From Prorocentrum cordatum (taxonomy: Eukaryota > Sar > Dinophyceae > Prorocentrales > Prorocentraceae), in the NCBI GenBank assembly GCA_963575745.1, contig CAUYUJ010014325.1:172501-236500 (forward strand): 64,000 nt of DNA, in the 5' to 3' direction. Of the stretch, positions 46,044 through 57,030 are shown in pieces. Every line of letters starts with the position of its first letter. Position 1 is the first letter of the stretch. The translations under genes and the position numbers were made by a program. Under the pieces are notes generated by a model. It ran no database searches, was not told the origin of the DNA, and worked only from the letters and a program-made list of their open reading frames with translations.

Positions 46044-47823
46044 ATGAATCCCGTCCAGGCCGCCAGCACCGGGGCGCTCGCGGTGGCCTTCCTGGAGTCG
46101 GTGGTGCGGCCACTGCTGACTCAGCCCCCGCAGTTCTACTGCCCAGGTGCGGGCGAGCCCTGGCCCGAGTGCCCGTCCTGCTTGCCGTGCCCCCCTTGCG
46201 AGGCGGCGGCGGAGCCGGCCTTCTTGCTGGCAGAGAGCACGGGCGCCCTGAACGAGCGCGACGCGCCCGAATCGCCGTTCGACTGGGGGGGCGTGGTGGG
46301 CGGCGTCGCCAGCGTGCTGAACCTGTTCGCCTTCGCCTGCTCTCGGCTCAGCTGCCGGCGCGATGGCGATGGTGGCGGCCGCCAGCGTGGCCGAGGAGTT
46401 CTGGTTCCGCCTGGTGCCGGGGGAGCTGTACTTGGCGTGGTTCGAGGACGACACGGTGTGGCACGAGAGGATGTGCTTCTGGCCGACCGCTCAGGAGGCC
46501 AAGTGGATGATCCTGACGCCCGACGGGCACGTGTATGGTGAGAGCGTGCGAGGCTGTGAGGAAGGGCCCGCGCGTACGAGGGCCATGAGGGGCGGCCAGC
46601 TGCCGGCTCGCCTGCGCGCGCCAGTGTACAGGTTCAAGGAGTACCCCGGCACGCATGAGCTGCGGGCGCTGGTCGCAGAGGCGCGCGAGGAGGCCGTCTC
46701 CGACGCCAGCGTCCGTGGGCTGCCCGCTGTGGAGGAGTACGTCAGCCCGAGCGGGCGCCGGCGGCCGATCGGCGCTCTGTTCGGCGAGGCGGCTGTCGCC
46801 GGTCCCCCACCATGGGAGGCCGTGGTCGACGAGCCGGCGGCAACGCCCGCTGGCGTCGAGTTGGGGCTCGCCACGACCGCGCCTCCAGCGGGCCTCGAGT
46901 GGACGGTCGTGGACCTGTCGGGCGGCTGGGACAGCCTGGGCGAGGTGGTGACGCTCGAGGCCGGCGACCTGGTGCTGACGTCGGGGGGCCTGCGCGAGGG
47001 TCTCAAGCGCGACGGTGTCGGCTGGACGAATGTGCAGGCGTTGTCCGGCCAGGGGCGGGAGGCCCTTCGGGCCCGGCGTGGCGCCGCTGGCCCACCGCTC
47101 CCTCCGCCAGCAGGGGCGCCGCCCGAGGGGACGGCCGGTGAGGCCGAGGCCGCCGCTGGGACGGCCACGCCCCGGTCGGCAGGCGGGCTGGACGAGCTGA
47201 GGGACAGGCTGAACGGGCCCGCGAAGACCGACAGCAAGGAGGGCGGCGGCGAGCTGGACGTGCGCACCCTCGCCGTGGACTTCGACGCGCAGGGAAAGCG
47301 GTTCAAGGCGTGGCGGGAGGTGGTGGCCGAGATGATGCGGAGTCCGTTCTCGGATTGGCCGCTCGACACGCCGCCGACGGTGATCCACTTCTGTGCCCAC
47401 ATGGAGCGGACGGGCCGGGTCCCGTCGGGCTGGCTTGACAAGTGGGCGCAGAGCACGAGCATCGCGGTCACTGACCGCGTCTACTACGAGTTGAAGACGA
47501 CCATTGATGCGCTGGAGTACACTGGTTGCTATGACCAGACCAATTTGGGATCGCTGGTGTTCGCTGAGCTCCTGTGTTTGCGGGTGCAGGCGATTGTGGA
47601 CGCCTACGAGAATAACCCGAGCAAGCCGAGCTTCGAGAACGCGAAGTACTTCTCGGGGCTCAAGAGCTTGTCGGACGCAGTGTGCCCAGACCTGAAGAGC
47701 TTCGCGGCTCGGAAGGCCAAGGAAGAGACGGAGGTAGAGAAGCAGCGGCAGAAGGTCAGGGAGGTCCGAGGCAAGGCCGACGGGAAGGGCGACAAGACTG
47801 GAGCCGCTGGCAACAATAATTAG
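46044..47823 (+). CDS. Gag-like protein of tyrosine-recombinase retrotransposon
   Basis: An ATG at 46044 sits two bases after A1 and opens MNPVQAASTGALAVAF, with a Cys-rich stretch PECPSCLPCPPC and a hydrophobic segment. Near 46365 coding moves to another frame (MAMVAAASVAEEFWFRLVPG) that stays open to 47823. That frame has a conserved-looking N-terminal part (YLAWFEDDTVWHERMCFWP), an Ala/Pro-rich linker, and a C-terminal helical domain (DFDAQGKRFKAWREVVAEMM, TVIHFCAHMERTGRVPSGWL) ending in a Lys-rich tail. Position and shape fit gag; the sequence itself is not diagnostic. Confidence 0.6.
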
Positions 47824-47923
47824 GCGTGACGCGTGGGCCTGGGGGGGCCAGCAGGCCCACGCAGGAGACAGCGCTGGTCCCACCTTCCTGGGCAAGGGTG
47901 CTTACCCCGAGAAGATTTTCCCC

Positions 47924-50000
47924 GTGCCTCTGCTCGACACCGAGCCGGCCCCCCGCCCACTCTCTCGCGGAGTTCGTCAGCGGATTCGCCGTCGGCGCGC
48001 GTTGGACAATAGGGCCAGCGATGTTCTGCTTGCGCTGAATTGGATGTCCGGCCATGGTGATGGCGATGGAGTGGGTCGAGCTCCTGGCGCCGTGGCTCGG
48101 GTGCACCGAGAGATCAACGAGCGGGTGCTGAAGGCTGTCCACAGCTGGCCGGCCCCTGAACGCGAGGTCACTCAGGAGGAAGCCACACGCGCGCTTCTCC
48201 GCGCCGAGTCGGTGCACGACAAGGCGCACATGACAGTGGCACCCTACGAGGAGGGCAAGGTGCCCCTGCCCGAGGGTGCCCGCGACGCGAGGTATGCGGA
48301 CGCGATCGGCGGGGCGCGCGCCCGCGATTTGCTCGAACGGCATCGGCGGAGCCCCGAGGAGATCGATGAGCCGAACCAGACCTTTGGGGTTTTTAAGCCG
48401 TACATGGGCCGTCGGTTGTTATCGAGCCCTCGACTTTGCTGACGACTGGCGCGCCAGTTTGACCAGAAGGGCGTGATCCACTGGACTCGGAGTCCCAAGT
48501 GCTTCATCTCCTTGTTCTTCGTGAGGAAGAAGAGTGGGGCGCTGGGGATGATAACCGACGCGAGACCTACTAACAGACTTTGTCGACCTCCACCTGGAGT
48601 TCAACTCTGCACAGCGGAGGGGCTGGGCCGGAACGAGCTGGAGGGGGGGGTCGAGCGGGCGTACATGGCGCAGGCCGACGTCGCGGACTGCTTCCACAGG
48701 CTGAGGATGAGGGAGGAGCTGCCGGAGTTCTTCGCGTTGCCGCCGCTGGCAGCGCGCGCAGCCGGGCTGGAGCGGCGCTCGGACGTTGCCGTGGGCTCGC
48801 CTGCCGAGCTCTGGTGGCCCTGCTGCGCCACCTTTCCCATGGGGTTCAGCTGGGGCCTCATCGTGGCGCAGGCCGTGGATGAGTGCCACGCCAGCTTGTG
48901 GGGCCGGGCCTGGAGCGGCAGCCACCGATGGCGGACCCGCGGGGTCCAGCCGTCCTGGGCCCCGACGCCCTGCCGGCTCACTGCGTCTACGTCGACAACC
49001 TCGGCGTGCTCGACGCCGATCCTCGGCGAAGGGTGGCTGTTTTCGTTGGGGCCTGCAGCTCGTGCGAGGGGGCCGGGCTCGCCCTGCGCGACCTCTTGGA
49101 GGGCGTCGGTGCCATGGAGAGACTCGCCTCGAGGCCGCCCGCTACTGGCGGCTGGACGCCGGGCTACGCTGGCTGCTGGCTCGGCGGGAGGTGTCGGCGC
49201 ACATGGTCGAGGTGTTCGTCGGCCATTGCACGAGTGTCGGGCTGCTCGTGAGGCAGACGATCTCCGTGTTCCACGCTGTGTACAAGTTCGCGCAGGCCTA
49301 CCCTTCAGGCCTTTTTTCCCATCTGGGCCTCGGTCAGGGCCGGGTTCAAGGCGTTCTTGGGTATCATGCCGCTGCTGGTAGCCTCCTGGGTGGAGCGGGG
49401 TGGTGGGCGCCAGCGACGCCAGCGAGTTCGGCTTCGGGAGCTGCTCCACGTGGTGGGGCGGCCGCGCCGCCGCCCGGCATGGCAGGGTGCCCGAGCGGTC
49501 GAGGTGCCGCCTGGGCTCGGCCGCCGCGCGGGACCACGCCTTGCTGCAGTCCGGGCTCGGGAGTTTTGACGACGAGATCGACGACCTCCCTCGCGAGTGC
49601 TTCGAGGAGGTTGGAGATTTTCCCGAGATGCCGCCCGGGCTGCTGAGGAAGGCCGACTGGCGAGTTATCATCGGAGGTCGCTGGAGGCGGCCCGAGCACA
49701 TCACCTTGCTGGAGACCCGGGCTGCCGTCGCCATGTTGCGCCGGTGGGCGAGAGCTCGGCCGGGGGCCGGCGCGCGGAAGCTCTATATAGGTGATAACCT
49801 CGGCATGGTTTTCTCGCTGGAGAGGTGCCGAGCGCGAGACTATGCGATTTTGACCCAAGTAAAGAAGTGGTGTGCTATCTGTCTTGCAAGAGAAATCCGC
49901 CCAGCTATTCGCTGGATCCCGTCAGAATTAAATGTCGCCGACGAGCCCTCCAGGGAGCCCGGGTCGAAGAGCGATGGCCACGTCTGGGTCGTCACTCCTT
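47924..50000 (+). pseudogene. Reverse transcriptase / RNase H, frame-shifted
   Basis: The frame from 47924 meets TGA near 48440 and continues with SLFFVRKKSGALGMITDARP, YMAQADVADCFHRLRM (motif A) and FPMGFSWGLIVAQ (motif B). Motif C lies in the next frame as HCVYVDNLGVL (48988-48999 encodes YVDN, not YVDD). A third frame holds the thumb (YWRLDAGLRWLLARREVSAH). RNase H is in the first frame again from 49400: GASDASEFGFGSC, TLLETRAAVAML, LYIGDNLGMVF and NVADEPSR supply D, E, D, D. The NVADxxSR ending is typical of DIRS-like/Ty3-like RNase H. Broken by three frame changes. Confidence 0.75.
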
Positions 50001-50169
50001 CAGCCGCTCCCGCAGCCGCCTGGGTTCGAGCGCCTGGGGGCTTGCGGCGATCACCAGTCGCTGGCAGGAGCGCCCGGCCAGGATGTCCAAGCTGGTCCTG
50101 GGCGCCGGCGGGCCGCCGCTGGGACGTCGCCACCGGCGGCGCGTGCTGACCGCGGAGGCCGCCAGCCGC

Positions 50170-51362
50170 GCGCCGGCCGGCCTGCACCTGGCGGGCCCAA
50201 GGGCCGGCAGCGGACGCTGACGGAGGCCGACGTCCACGCCTCGCTGAACTCGAGGTTGCGCTTCAAGCTGGCGAAGCCGCCCGTGGACCTCGACGAGGTA
50301 GGGGGCGCGAGCGAGGAGGGCCGCGAGACAGACGGGTCCAGCGGGGCTACCTCCGGGGTGCCTGTTCATTGCGGTCCTACGAGGACTCGCCGGCTGGCAA
50401 GATATGCCAACCTCGACCCGAAGCGGGGCGCCACGCACCTGGAGCAGAAGAGCGCGACGCCGAGGGTGATGGACGACAACAAGCGACGCATGCGGCTCGC
50501 GTTGAGCTTCGCGCAGCGGCGCCGCTTCCAGGCCCGGTCTCAGACGGACGTGGACGAGCTGTTGACGCACTTCATGAAACGCAAAGTACCGCGACGGCGA
50601 GCACAGCAGCTACGGCGTCAAGCTTCTCGCCGGCTGGATGGACGTCTACCCGGAGTACGGCAAGTACGGGAAGTTCAAGTTGCCGCGGGCGGGTCGCGCT
50701 CTGAAAGGGTGGCGGCGCCTGGTGCCGGGGCGGAGTCGGAAGCCGTGCCCGTTCCCGCTGGTGGCGGCCCTGGTCGTCGCGCTGATCCACCTGAACGAGC
50801 TGGAGGGCTGTGGGTGATCGTCGCCTGCGGCTTCTACTTCAGGCCGTGCGAGTGCCTGGGGATCCAGGCGGAGGACCTGGTCGCACCCGTCACGGGGGTC
50901 TCGAGCCACTGGGGGCTGCTGGTCGCGCCGGAGGAGCGCGGGGTGGCGACCAAGGTCGGGGCCTTCGACGACAATCTGCTGTGGGATGCCCCGTGCCTGT
51001 CTTTCATGAACGACGTGTTTCAGGTGCTCCGCTCGCGGCCGGAGGGGCAGCCCTTGTGCGCCCTGGACTACCCGCGCGTGCTGAAGGCTTTCAAGCGGGC
51101 GTTCAAGCTGATCGGGGCCGACGCGGTGCCGTACCACATGAGGCACTCCGGTCCGAGTTGGAAGCGGCTCAAGGAGATGGGGGCGCTGCAGCAGATCCAG
51201 AAGAGAGGCCGCTGGGCCTCGGTCAAGAGCCTAGTGCGGCACGAGAAGCATGGCAGGCTGGCGATGCAGATGGCCGAGCACTCCGCCGCCAAGCAACGCT
51301 GGCTGCTGGCCTGCGAGCGACGCGTCGGGGAGTGCGTCCTCGGCTCCAGAGTCGCCGACTGA
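50170..51362 (+). pseudogene. Tyrosine recombinase with Tyr-to-His change at nucleophile position
   Basis: The N-terminal domain runs to about 50590, where coding slips to another frame (YGVKLLAGWMDVYPEYGKYG ... PLVAALVVALIHLNE) and returns near 50805. The catalytic domain has GFYFRPCECLGI (first Arg, 50841), PYHMRHSGPSW (H/R box; Arg 51141, His 51144), RGRWAS and VRHEKHGRL. In relatives I recall this last motif as RYEKHGRL, the Tyr being the nucleophile; here the codon is CAC at 51240-51242, one base from TAC. If correct, the recombinase is inactive. It stops at 51360-51362, with the methyltransferase-like frame beginning just after. Confidence 0.7.
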
Positions 51363-52110
51363 CCGCCACCACAGTGAAGGAGGGCGTGTTTCTGGACCTG
51401 TTCTCCGGCAGCGGGGGCGTTGCCAGGGCCGTCCGCTCGGAGGGCTTCAAGGCCGTCGAGTGGGATTTACAAGTCGGTGAAGACTTCGACCAGTCAAAAA
51501 GAAAGCGCGTAGCGAGACTCAAACGGGTGATTCGTGATGGAGGAGTGATAGGAGCTTGTTTGGCCCCGCCCTGTTCGTCTTTCTCGATTGCCCGAGATAG
51601 GACAATGATGATTCGTAGCAGCAGTCACCCGTGGGGCCTCCCTGGGCTGCCAGAGAATTAGCAGATAAAGGTGTCTGAGGGAAACTCGTGCCTGCGTGCC
51701 ACGTTAGAGCTAGTCAGATGTCTGAATCGGTTTCGGGTGCCCTGGGCCTGGGAGAATCCCCTCACTAGTCGAATGTGGTTGACTCCCCAGGCCCAGAGAA
51801 TAATGCGCCTCTCCTGTGTAGATGAGATCGTCTGCGATTCTTGCATGATGGGAACCCCTTGGAGGAAAAGGGCCCGGTTTTTGATAGGGGGCGCTTGCCC
51901 GCAGGACCTAAAAAAGCTCGCGGCCATGAGATGCCGTGGCCGCCGTGGGATCAGCTCCAGGACCAACCTCCCGCATTGTCACTTGTCTAGGGGAGGTCCA
52001 GGCGGGCAGAGATGGACTGTCATTGCTCAGCCTTATCCTGCCAAATTCAATCGGCTGCTGGCCCGGATCCTCACAGAGCAGGCCCGTGCCTCCCGTCAGC
52101 CCCCTGGTCC
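51363..52110 (+). pseudogene. Cytosine-methyltransferase-like ORF downstream of recombinase, one internal TAG
   Basis: VFLDLFSGSGGVARAVRSEG is a SAM-binding motif I (DLFSGSGG). GVIGACLAPPCSSFSIARDR matches C5-methyltransferase motif IV (P-P-C-x-S-F-S, candidate catalytic Cys). HPWGLPGLPEN is followed by TAG (51659-51661), and the same frame continues FRVPWAWENPLTSRMW (E-N-P, motif VI-like), CDSCMMGTPWRKRARFLIGG and a final AQPYPAKFNRLLARIL. No ATG lies close to the start of the domain; expression may have depended on frameshifting or fusion with the recombinase. Removing the single stop would leave a domain with all recognisable motifs; whether it methylates DNA is unknown. Confidence 0.65.
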
Positions 52111-52175
52111 AAATCGGATGAACTCTTCGAATTCGGGGTGCGCCGTGTCCTCGATGCCATGGGTTTTCGGCTCGG

Positions 52176-52288
52176 AAAGCTTTCAAGAGTCCTGGGCGCC
52201 GAGGCGGCCCAGGGGCTCTCGCCGCAGTATAGACAGCGTCGCTCTCATGCAAGACAGATTCCCCACCTGAGAAAACAATCCCAGTAAT
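52176..52288 (+). repeat. Split direct repeat B1
   Basis: 113 bp, AAAGCTTTCAAGAGTCCTGG ... ATCCCAGTAAT; seven differences from 52454-52566. Weak similarity extends about 15 bp further left. Confidence 0.85.
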
Positions 52289-52294
52289 GTATTG

Positions 52295-52376
52295 CGTGCG
52301 CAGTGTTGAATAGGATTGGGCTCGGGTCGTGTTGCTGCAATATTCTCCGCAACTGTTTGTGCTCAGTTTCTCGCGG
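52295..52376 (+). repeat. Split direct repeat A2
   Basis: Copy of A1, starting six bases after B1. Confidence 0.85.
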
Positions 52377-52453
52377 CCCAATGCCATGCCCGCCCCTCTC
52401 CAATCATTGCCCTTCCAGGCCCACTTGGCCTAGTCAGGGGTATTCGGCCCGTT

Positions 52454-52566
52454 AAAGCTTTCAAGAATCCTGGGCGCCGAAGCGGCCCAGGGGCTCTCGC
52501 CGCAGTGTAGACAGAGTCGTTCTCATACAAGACAGATTCCTCACCTGAGAAAACAATCCCAGTAAT
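52454..52566 (+). repeat. Split direct repeat B2, right end of element
   Basis: Copy of B1; followed directly by an ATCGTC trinucleotide tract (52567-52660). Confidence 0.85.
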
Positions 52567-52679
52567 CTTCATCGTCATCGTCATCGTCATCGCCATGTCA
52601 TCGTCGTTAACATCGACGCCATGATCACCACCGTTATCGTCACCATCATCGCCACCAATTTCGCCACACCCCTTGCACG

Positions 52680-54520
52680 CTTCGTGGCCCCACAGGGGGG
52701 CCCATCGAAGGCCTCAATTGCGGTGTCCGCATGCGTCTCCCCCACCCAGCACAGGGCTTCGCGGCTTCATAGGAAGGGTCACCTAAGGCCCTGGTGGCGG
52801 TGTTCGCATGCGTCTCCTCCACCCAGCACAGCGTTTCGCTGGCCCCATGGGGAGTTCCGCTGGCCCCATAGGGAGTTCCACCTAAGGCCCCAGTGGCGGT
52901 GTTCGCATGCGTCTCCCCCACCCAGCGCGGCGTTTCGTGCCCCAGAGGGCGCCCCACCTAAGGCCCCAGTGGCGGTGTTCGCATGCGTGTCCCCCACCCA
53001 GCACGGCGCTTCGTGGCCTCATACGGATCTCCACCGACGGCCCTAGTGGCGGTATTCGCATGCGTCTCCCCCGCCCAACACAGCGCTGCGTGACCCCGCA
53101 GGGAGCTCCACCTAGGGCCGCAGTGGCGGTGTCCACGTGCGTCTGCCCCCACCCAGCACAGCGCTTCGTGGCCCCATAGGGAATTCCACCAAAGGCCCCA
53201 GCGGCGGTGTCCACATGCGTCCCCACGTAGTGCAGCGCTTCGTGGCCCCATAGGGAGCTCCACCGAAGGCCCCGGTGGCGGTGTCCACATGCGTCTCCCC
53301 ACCCAGTGCAGCGCTTCGTGGCCCCGTAGGGAGCGCCGCCGAAATCCCCAGTGGCGGTGTCCACATGCGTTTCCCCCACCCAGCCCAGCGCTTCGGGCCC
53401 CCGTAGGGAGATCCGCCAAGGCCCCAATGGTGGTGCCCACATGCGTCTCACCCACCCAGTACAGCGCGTTTCGTGGCCCAACATGGAGCTCCACCGAAGG
53501 CCCCAGTGGCGGTGTCCACGTGCGCCTCTCCCACCCAGCACAGCGCTTCTTGGCCCCATAGGGATCTCCGCCGAAGGCCCCAGCGGAGGTGTTCACATTC
53601 GCCTCCCGCACCCAGCACAGCGTCTCGTGGCCCTATAGGGTGCTCCAACGAAGGCCCCAATGGCGGTGTCCACATGCGTCTCACCCACCCAGTGCAGCGT
53701 TTCGTGGCTTCACGGGGAACTTCATCGAAGGCCCTGATGGCGGTGTTCGCATGCGTCTCCCCCGCCCGCAACAGTGGCGGTGCCCACATGCGTCTCCCCA
53801 CCCAGTAGAGCGCTACGTGGCCCCATAGGGAGCTCCACCGAATGCCCCAGTGGCGGCGTGCACATGCGTCTCCCCACCCAGCACGGCGAGCCGTGGTTTC
53901 ATATGGGGCTGTTCCGAAGGCGCCCGTGGAACAGTTCACATGCGTTCCCCCCGCCCAAAACGGCGATTCTTGACCCCGCAGGGAGCTCCACCAGGGCCCC
54001 AGTGGCGGTGTCAGCTCCGCCGAAGGCCCCCGTGGCGGTGTCCACAGGTCTCCCCCACCCAGCACAGCGCTTCGTGGCCCCATGGGGGGGCTCTTCCAGA
54101 GGCCCCACTGGCGGTGTCCACAGGCGTCACCGCACCCAGTGAAGCGCTTCGTGGCCCCATGGGGAGCTCCGCCGAGGGTCCCAGTTGCGGTGTCCACGTG
54201 CATCTCCCCCACCCAGTGCAGCGCTTCGTGGCCCCATAGGGAGCTCCGCCGAAAACCCCAGTGGCGGTGTCCACATGCGTTTCCCCCACCCAGCTCTGCG
54301 CTTCGTGGCCCCATAAGGAGGTCCATCTAAGGCACCAGTGGCGGTGTTCACATGCGTCTCCCCGACCCAGTACAACGCTTCATGGCCCCACAGGGAGGTC
54401 CACCGAAGGCCCCAGTGGCGGTGTTCGAGGGGGCTCCACTGGAGGCCCCAGTGGCGGTGTCCACACGCGCTTCCCCCACCCAGTGCAGCGCTTCGTGGCC
54501 CCATAGGAAGCTCCACCGAA
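52680..54520. repeat. 76-bp tandem array, about 24 units
   Basis: Unit core: GGCCCCAGTGGCGGTGTCCA, CATGCGTCTCCCCCACCCAG, CACAGCGCTTCGTGGCCCCA, TAGGGAGCTCCACCGAA. Unit starts are 76 bp apart (for example 53280, 53356, 53432). 76 is not a multiple of 3, so ORFs across it cycle through frames. Confidence 0.92.
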
Positions 54521-54529
54521 GGCCTGGCC

Positions 54530-55282
54530 CAGCACCCGCCCAGAGGAGTCGCTCTAGCCAAAGTAGAAAACCACGGGAAGGTAGAAGACATCAGCGACCT
54601 AGGAGCAGACTACTTGTTTGTTCTTTTGAGTGACCTGACTGACCGCATAGCGAACCAATGGGCCGACAATGTTCGCGCGCATGCTGCTGCTAGAGACAGC
54701 GGGTCCCGCGCCCAAGCGATTGCCCTCCAGGTTCGCCAGCACCTCGGCCACAGTCTTTTAGCATCGACCGAAACCGACGGGAACCGCGTGCCCAGAGAGT
54801 TGGTTTTGAGGCCCAAGAGGCGGGATATCAAAATCAAACTGCTGCTGACTGCTCACCTGCCTGCGTGGGGGATATGTTCCCAGGTCCGCTGTCATTGCTG
54901 CGGAGGATGTGCGTCATGCAAGTTGGCGGACAAATTGTTAGCGACCCCGTGCCACCAGGGCTTGTTTCAGGGGATGCTTTTGGTGCCCACTAAGAGCACA
55001 GTCAATGGCGCAGACTTGCATAGCTCCCACACCTCGGCCTATCACAAGGAGTTCGGGAGCGCTGTTTGTCTGTCCTGTGGCTGCGTGGCCACCCAAACTG
55101 TCAGGAAGTTTGCGGAAGCATGCGCTTCCCAGCTGAATCAATATGGCAAGCGCCAGTTGAGGAGTGCAGCGAGGTCTGCCACTTGGCTCCTCGAGGCTTG
55201 CCCAGATGCAGAAGGTCCAGAAGAAGGCCTCGTGTTCACTGTTCAACTCTGCCTATGGCTGGAAATAACAACATGCTGTTGA
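54530..55282 (+). pseudogene. 3' end of LINE protein: RNase H remnant and zinc-binding tail
   Basis: After the array the frame reads GVALAKVENHGKVEDIS and LTDRIANQWADNVRAHAAAR, resembling the terminal His...N-x-x-A-D segment of RNase H. A Cys cluster follows (RCHCCGGCASCKLADKLLAT), then SAVCLSCGCVATQTVRKFAE and a basic helix (KRQLRSAARSATWLLEA). This order (RNase H end, then CxxC-containing tail) is what I associate with dinoflagellate LINE C-termini. The 5' part is replaced by the 76-bp array. Confidence 0.5.
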
Positions 55283-55430
55283 TGGTCTCGGTGCGCGTTC
55301 TTGCCCTGGCCGCCTTGTGTGTGTGTGTGGCTCGGTGGTTGGTGCTATGGTATGCCGTTGATGGTCTCGGTTGCTCGTTCTTGCCTTGGCTGCCCGATGT
55401 GTGTGGCTCGGTGGTTGGTGCCTTATGGGT
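55276..55430. repeat. Tandem duplication of about 80 bp
   Basis: GTTGATGGTCTCGGT...GTGGCTCGGTGGTTGGTGC occurs twice. Confidence 0.75.
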
Positions 55431-55559
55431 GGTGCTACACGGTCTGCGGCTAGGATGCAAGAACATATTGTTCGGGGGGCACGGGGGCGCCCCATAGCCC
55501 AACCATCGAATCGCATTCGCATCGCCATTTCCAGGCACCGCGCAGCAAAGCGTTAGTTA

Positions 55560-55880
55560 CCAAATCACTGCATGCCGTCGCATTAGATTGAATTGCGTTC
55601 GTTGCGTAGGGAGGAACGCCAGGGGATTGTGACAGTGGCGAGTTACACGCTGATTCCAGCTGCTGCGGATTACACATTGAATTTGTTATGACGGGCTCAG
55701 AATTGATCGACTGTGTTGCGCATTACAAATTGAGTCAGTGCTGTTGCGGGTTACGCATTGAGTTTGTTTGCGAAAGGGTTCCAATTTGAGTCGTTCTGTG
55801 GTGCAGTGCAAACTATCACCCTGTTGCGGCGGATACCAATTGAATCCGCTTGTGCAGTAATTCGAATTGCGCACTTATGT
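55560..55880. repeat. Degenerate 35-40 bp AT-richer repeats
   Basis: Motifs like GTTGCGGGTTACGCATTGAGT recur about seven times. No gene. Confidence 0.55.
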
Positions 55881-56194
55881 TACGCCTTTACACTGATCCT
55901 CTCTCTTTCGATGTACACCATGTATCCGTTGGTCACGGATTTCAGACGGAGTCCGTGCGCGGCCTTTGCTTCCCCCGAGGGAGGGCCCCACAGGAACAAC
56001 GCCCATATCCAAAAATATGAAAATCAACAAGCGCAGGAGGAAACACATGTAATACATAGCCCGCAGGCAGAACAAATAACGAACTCACGGCTCTGGCTTG
56101 CTGCTGACATGGGGACCAAATGCAACATAATATGTCTCAGTGTTTCCTTTCAGGGCTTCCGAAAACCAGTCAGACCTTGATGTCGTTCATTTGT

Positions 56195-56300
56195 TTCCTG
56201 GGGGATTTGAATTTCGTGTGTTTCATCTTTCGGCGTCCTTCTCCCCCAAGCGCCGCCTCCACCTTGCCCAGGGAGACGCGCCTCAGCTGGGCGCTTGGGG
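56195..56300. repeat. Dispersed repeat, copy 1 (copy 2 at 60650-60745)
   Basis: TTTCNGGCGT...AGCGCCGCCTCCACCT...CCCCAGCTGGGC-like block shared by both sites, on either side of the 89- and 79-bp arrays. Confidence 0.6.
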
Positions 56301-56539
56301 CCAGCAACAAACACACATATTGGAATCAACCAAACATGAAGAAAACCAGGAACAGCATAGCCCCCCCCCAGGCAAACAAAACTACGAAATGGATGTCCCA
56401 ACTGGTTTTTGGCAGAAAACAACACAACGCCTAATGTGTGTTCAACGCTTCCCTTCGAACGACAGTCGGGGTTTTGATTTCTTTGTTTTGGGTTGTCTGG
56501 GTGTTATACGTTTTATGCTTGCTTTGATATTTGATTTTT

Positions 56540-57030
56540 TCCCCACATGTTTCGTAGGGGTTATGGTTTTCTTCCCTGCCGCGCCGCACCCGAGACACGC
56601 CCTCGCACACCTCACTTTTCCCCTCCTCTTCTTCCTCTCCTCACCCGCGCTCAACACATGCAACAACATGCGCGGCAAGTACATGAGACACGCGTCTACA
56701 TACAGCCGCACGCACACACACACACACTCGCAAACACACACACACACACACACTCGCAAACACACACACACACACTCTCGCAAACACAAGACGCATGTTC
56801 ACTGCATCACAGGCCGCGCACACATCATACACATACACATGACACACAATATATAAGACGTGCGTGTAGGATTCGCAGTGCATGGCAAGCGTGGCATTTC
56901 TCGACACCATAGGGGCAAAAACAAGACGCATGTTCACTGCATCAGGCCGCGCACACACCATACACATACACATGACACACACCACATAAGACGTGCGTGT
57001 AAGATTCGCAGTGCATGGCAAGCGTGGGAC
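56540..57030. repeat. Leader of 89-bp array: conserved block, CA tracts, 130-bp duplication
   Basis: CCCCACATG...GGGGTTATGGTTTTCTTC...GCCGCGCCGC (56540-56600) is repeated at 58550-58610 before the 79-bp array. (CA)n follows, then two copies of a segment with AAGACGCATGTTCACTGCAT. Confidence 0.75.

Larger units (their letters stand above)
45959..52566 (+). mobile_element. Tyrosine-recombinase (DIRS/Ngaro-like) retrotransposon with split direct repeats
   Basis: Order: A1 (45959-46042), gag, RT, RNase H, tyrosine recombinase, methyltransferase-like ORF, B1 (52176-52288), A2 (52295-52376), B2 (52454-52566). The A1...B1-A2-B2 split-direct-repeat layout is the signature of Ngaro/PAT-type tyrosine-recombinase retrotransposons, which integrate through a circular intermediate. 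RT, RNase H and recombinase motifs are all recognisable. Coding is broken by at least five frame changes and two lone stops, and the recombinase nucleophile position looks mutated, so this copy is dead on its own. Confidence 0.8.
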
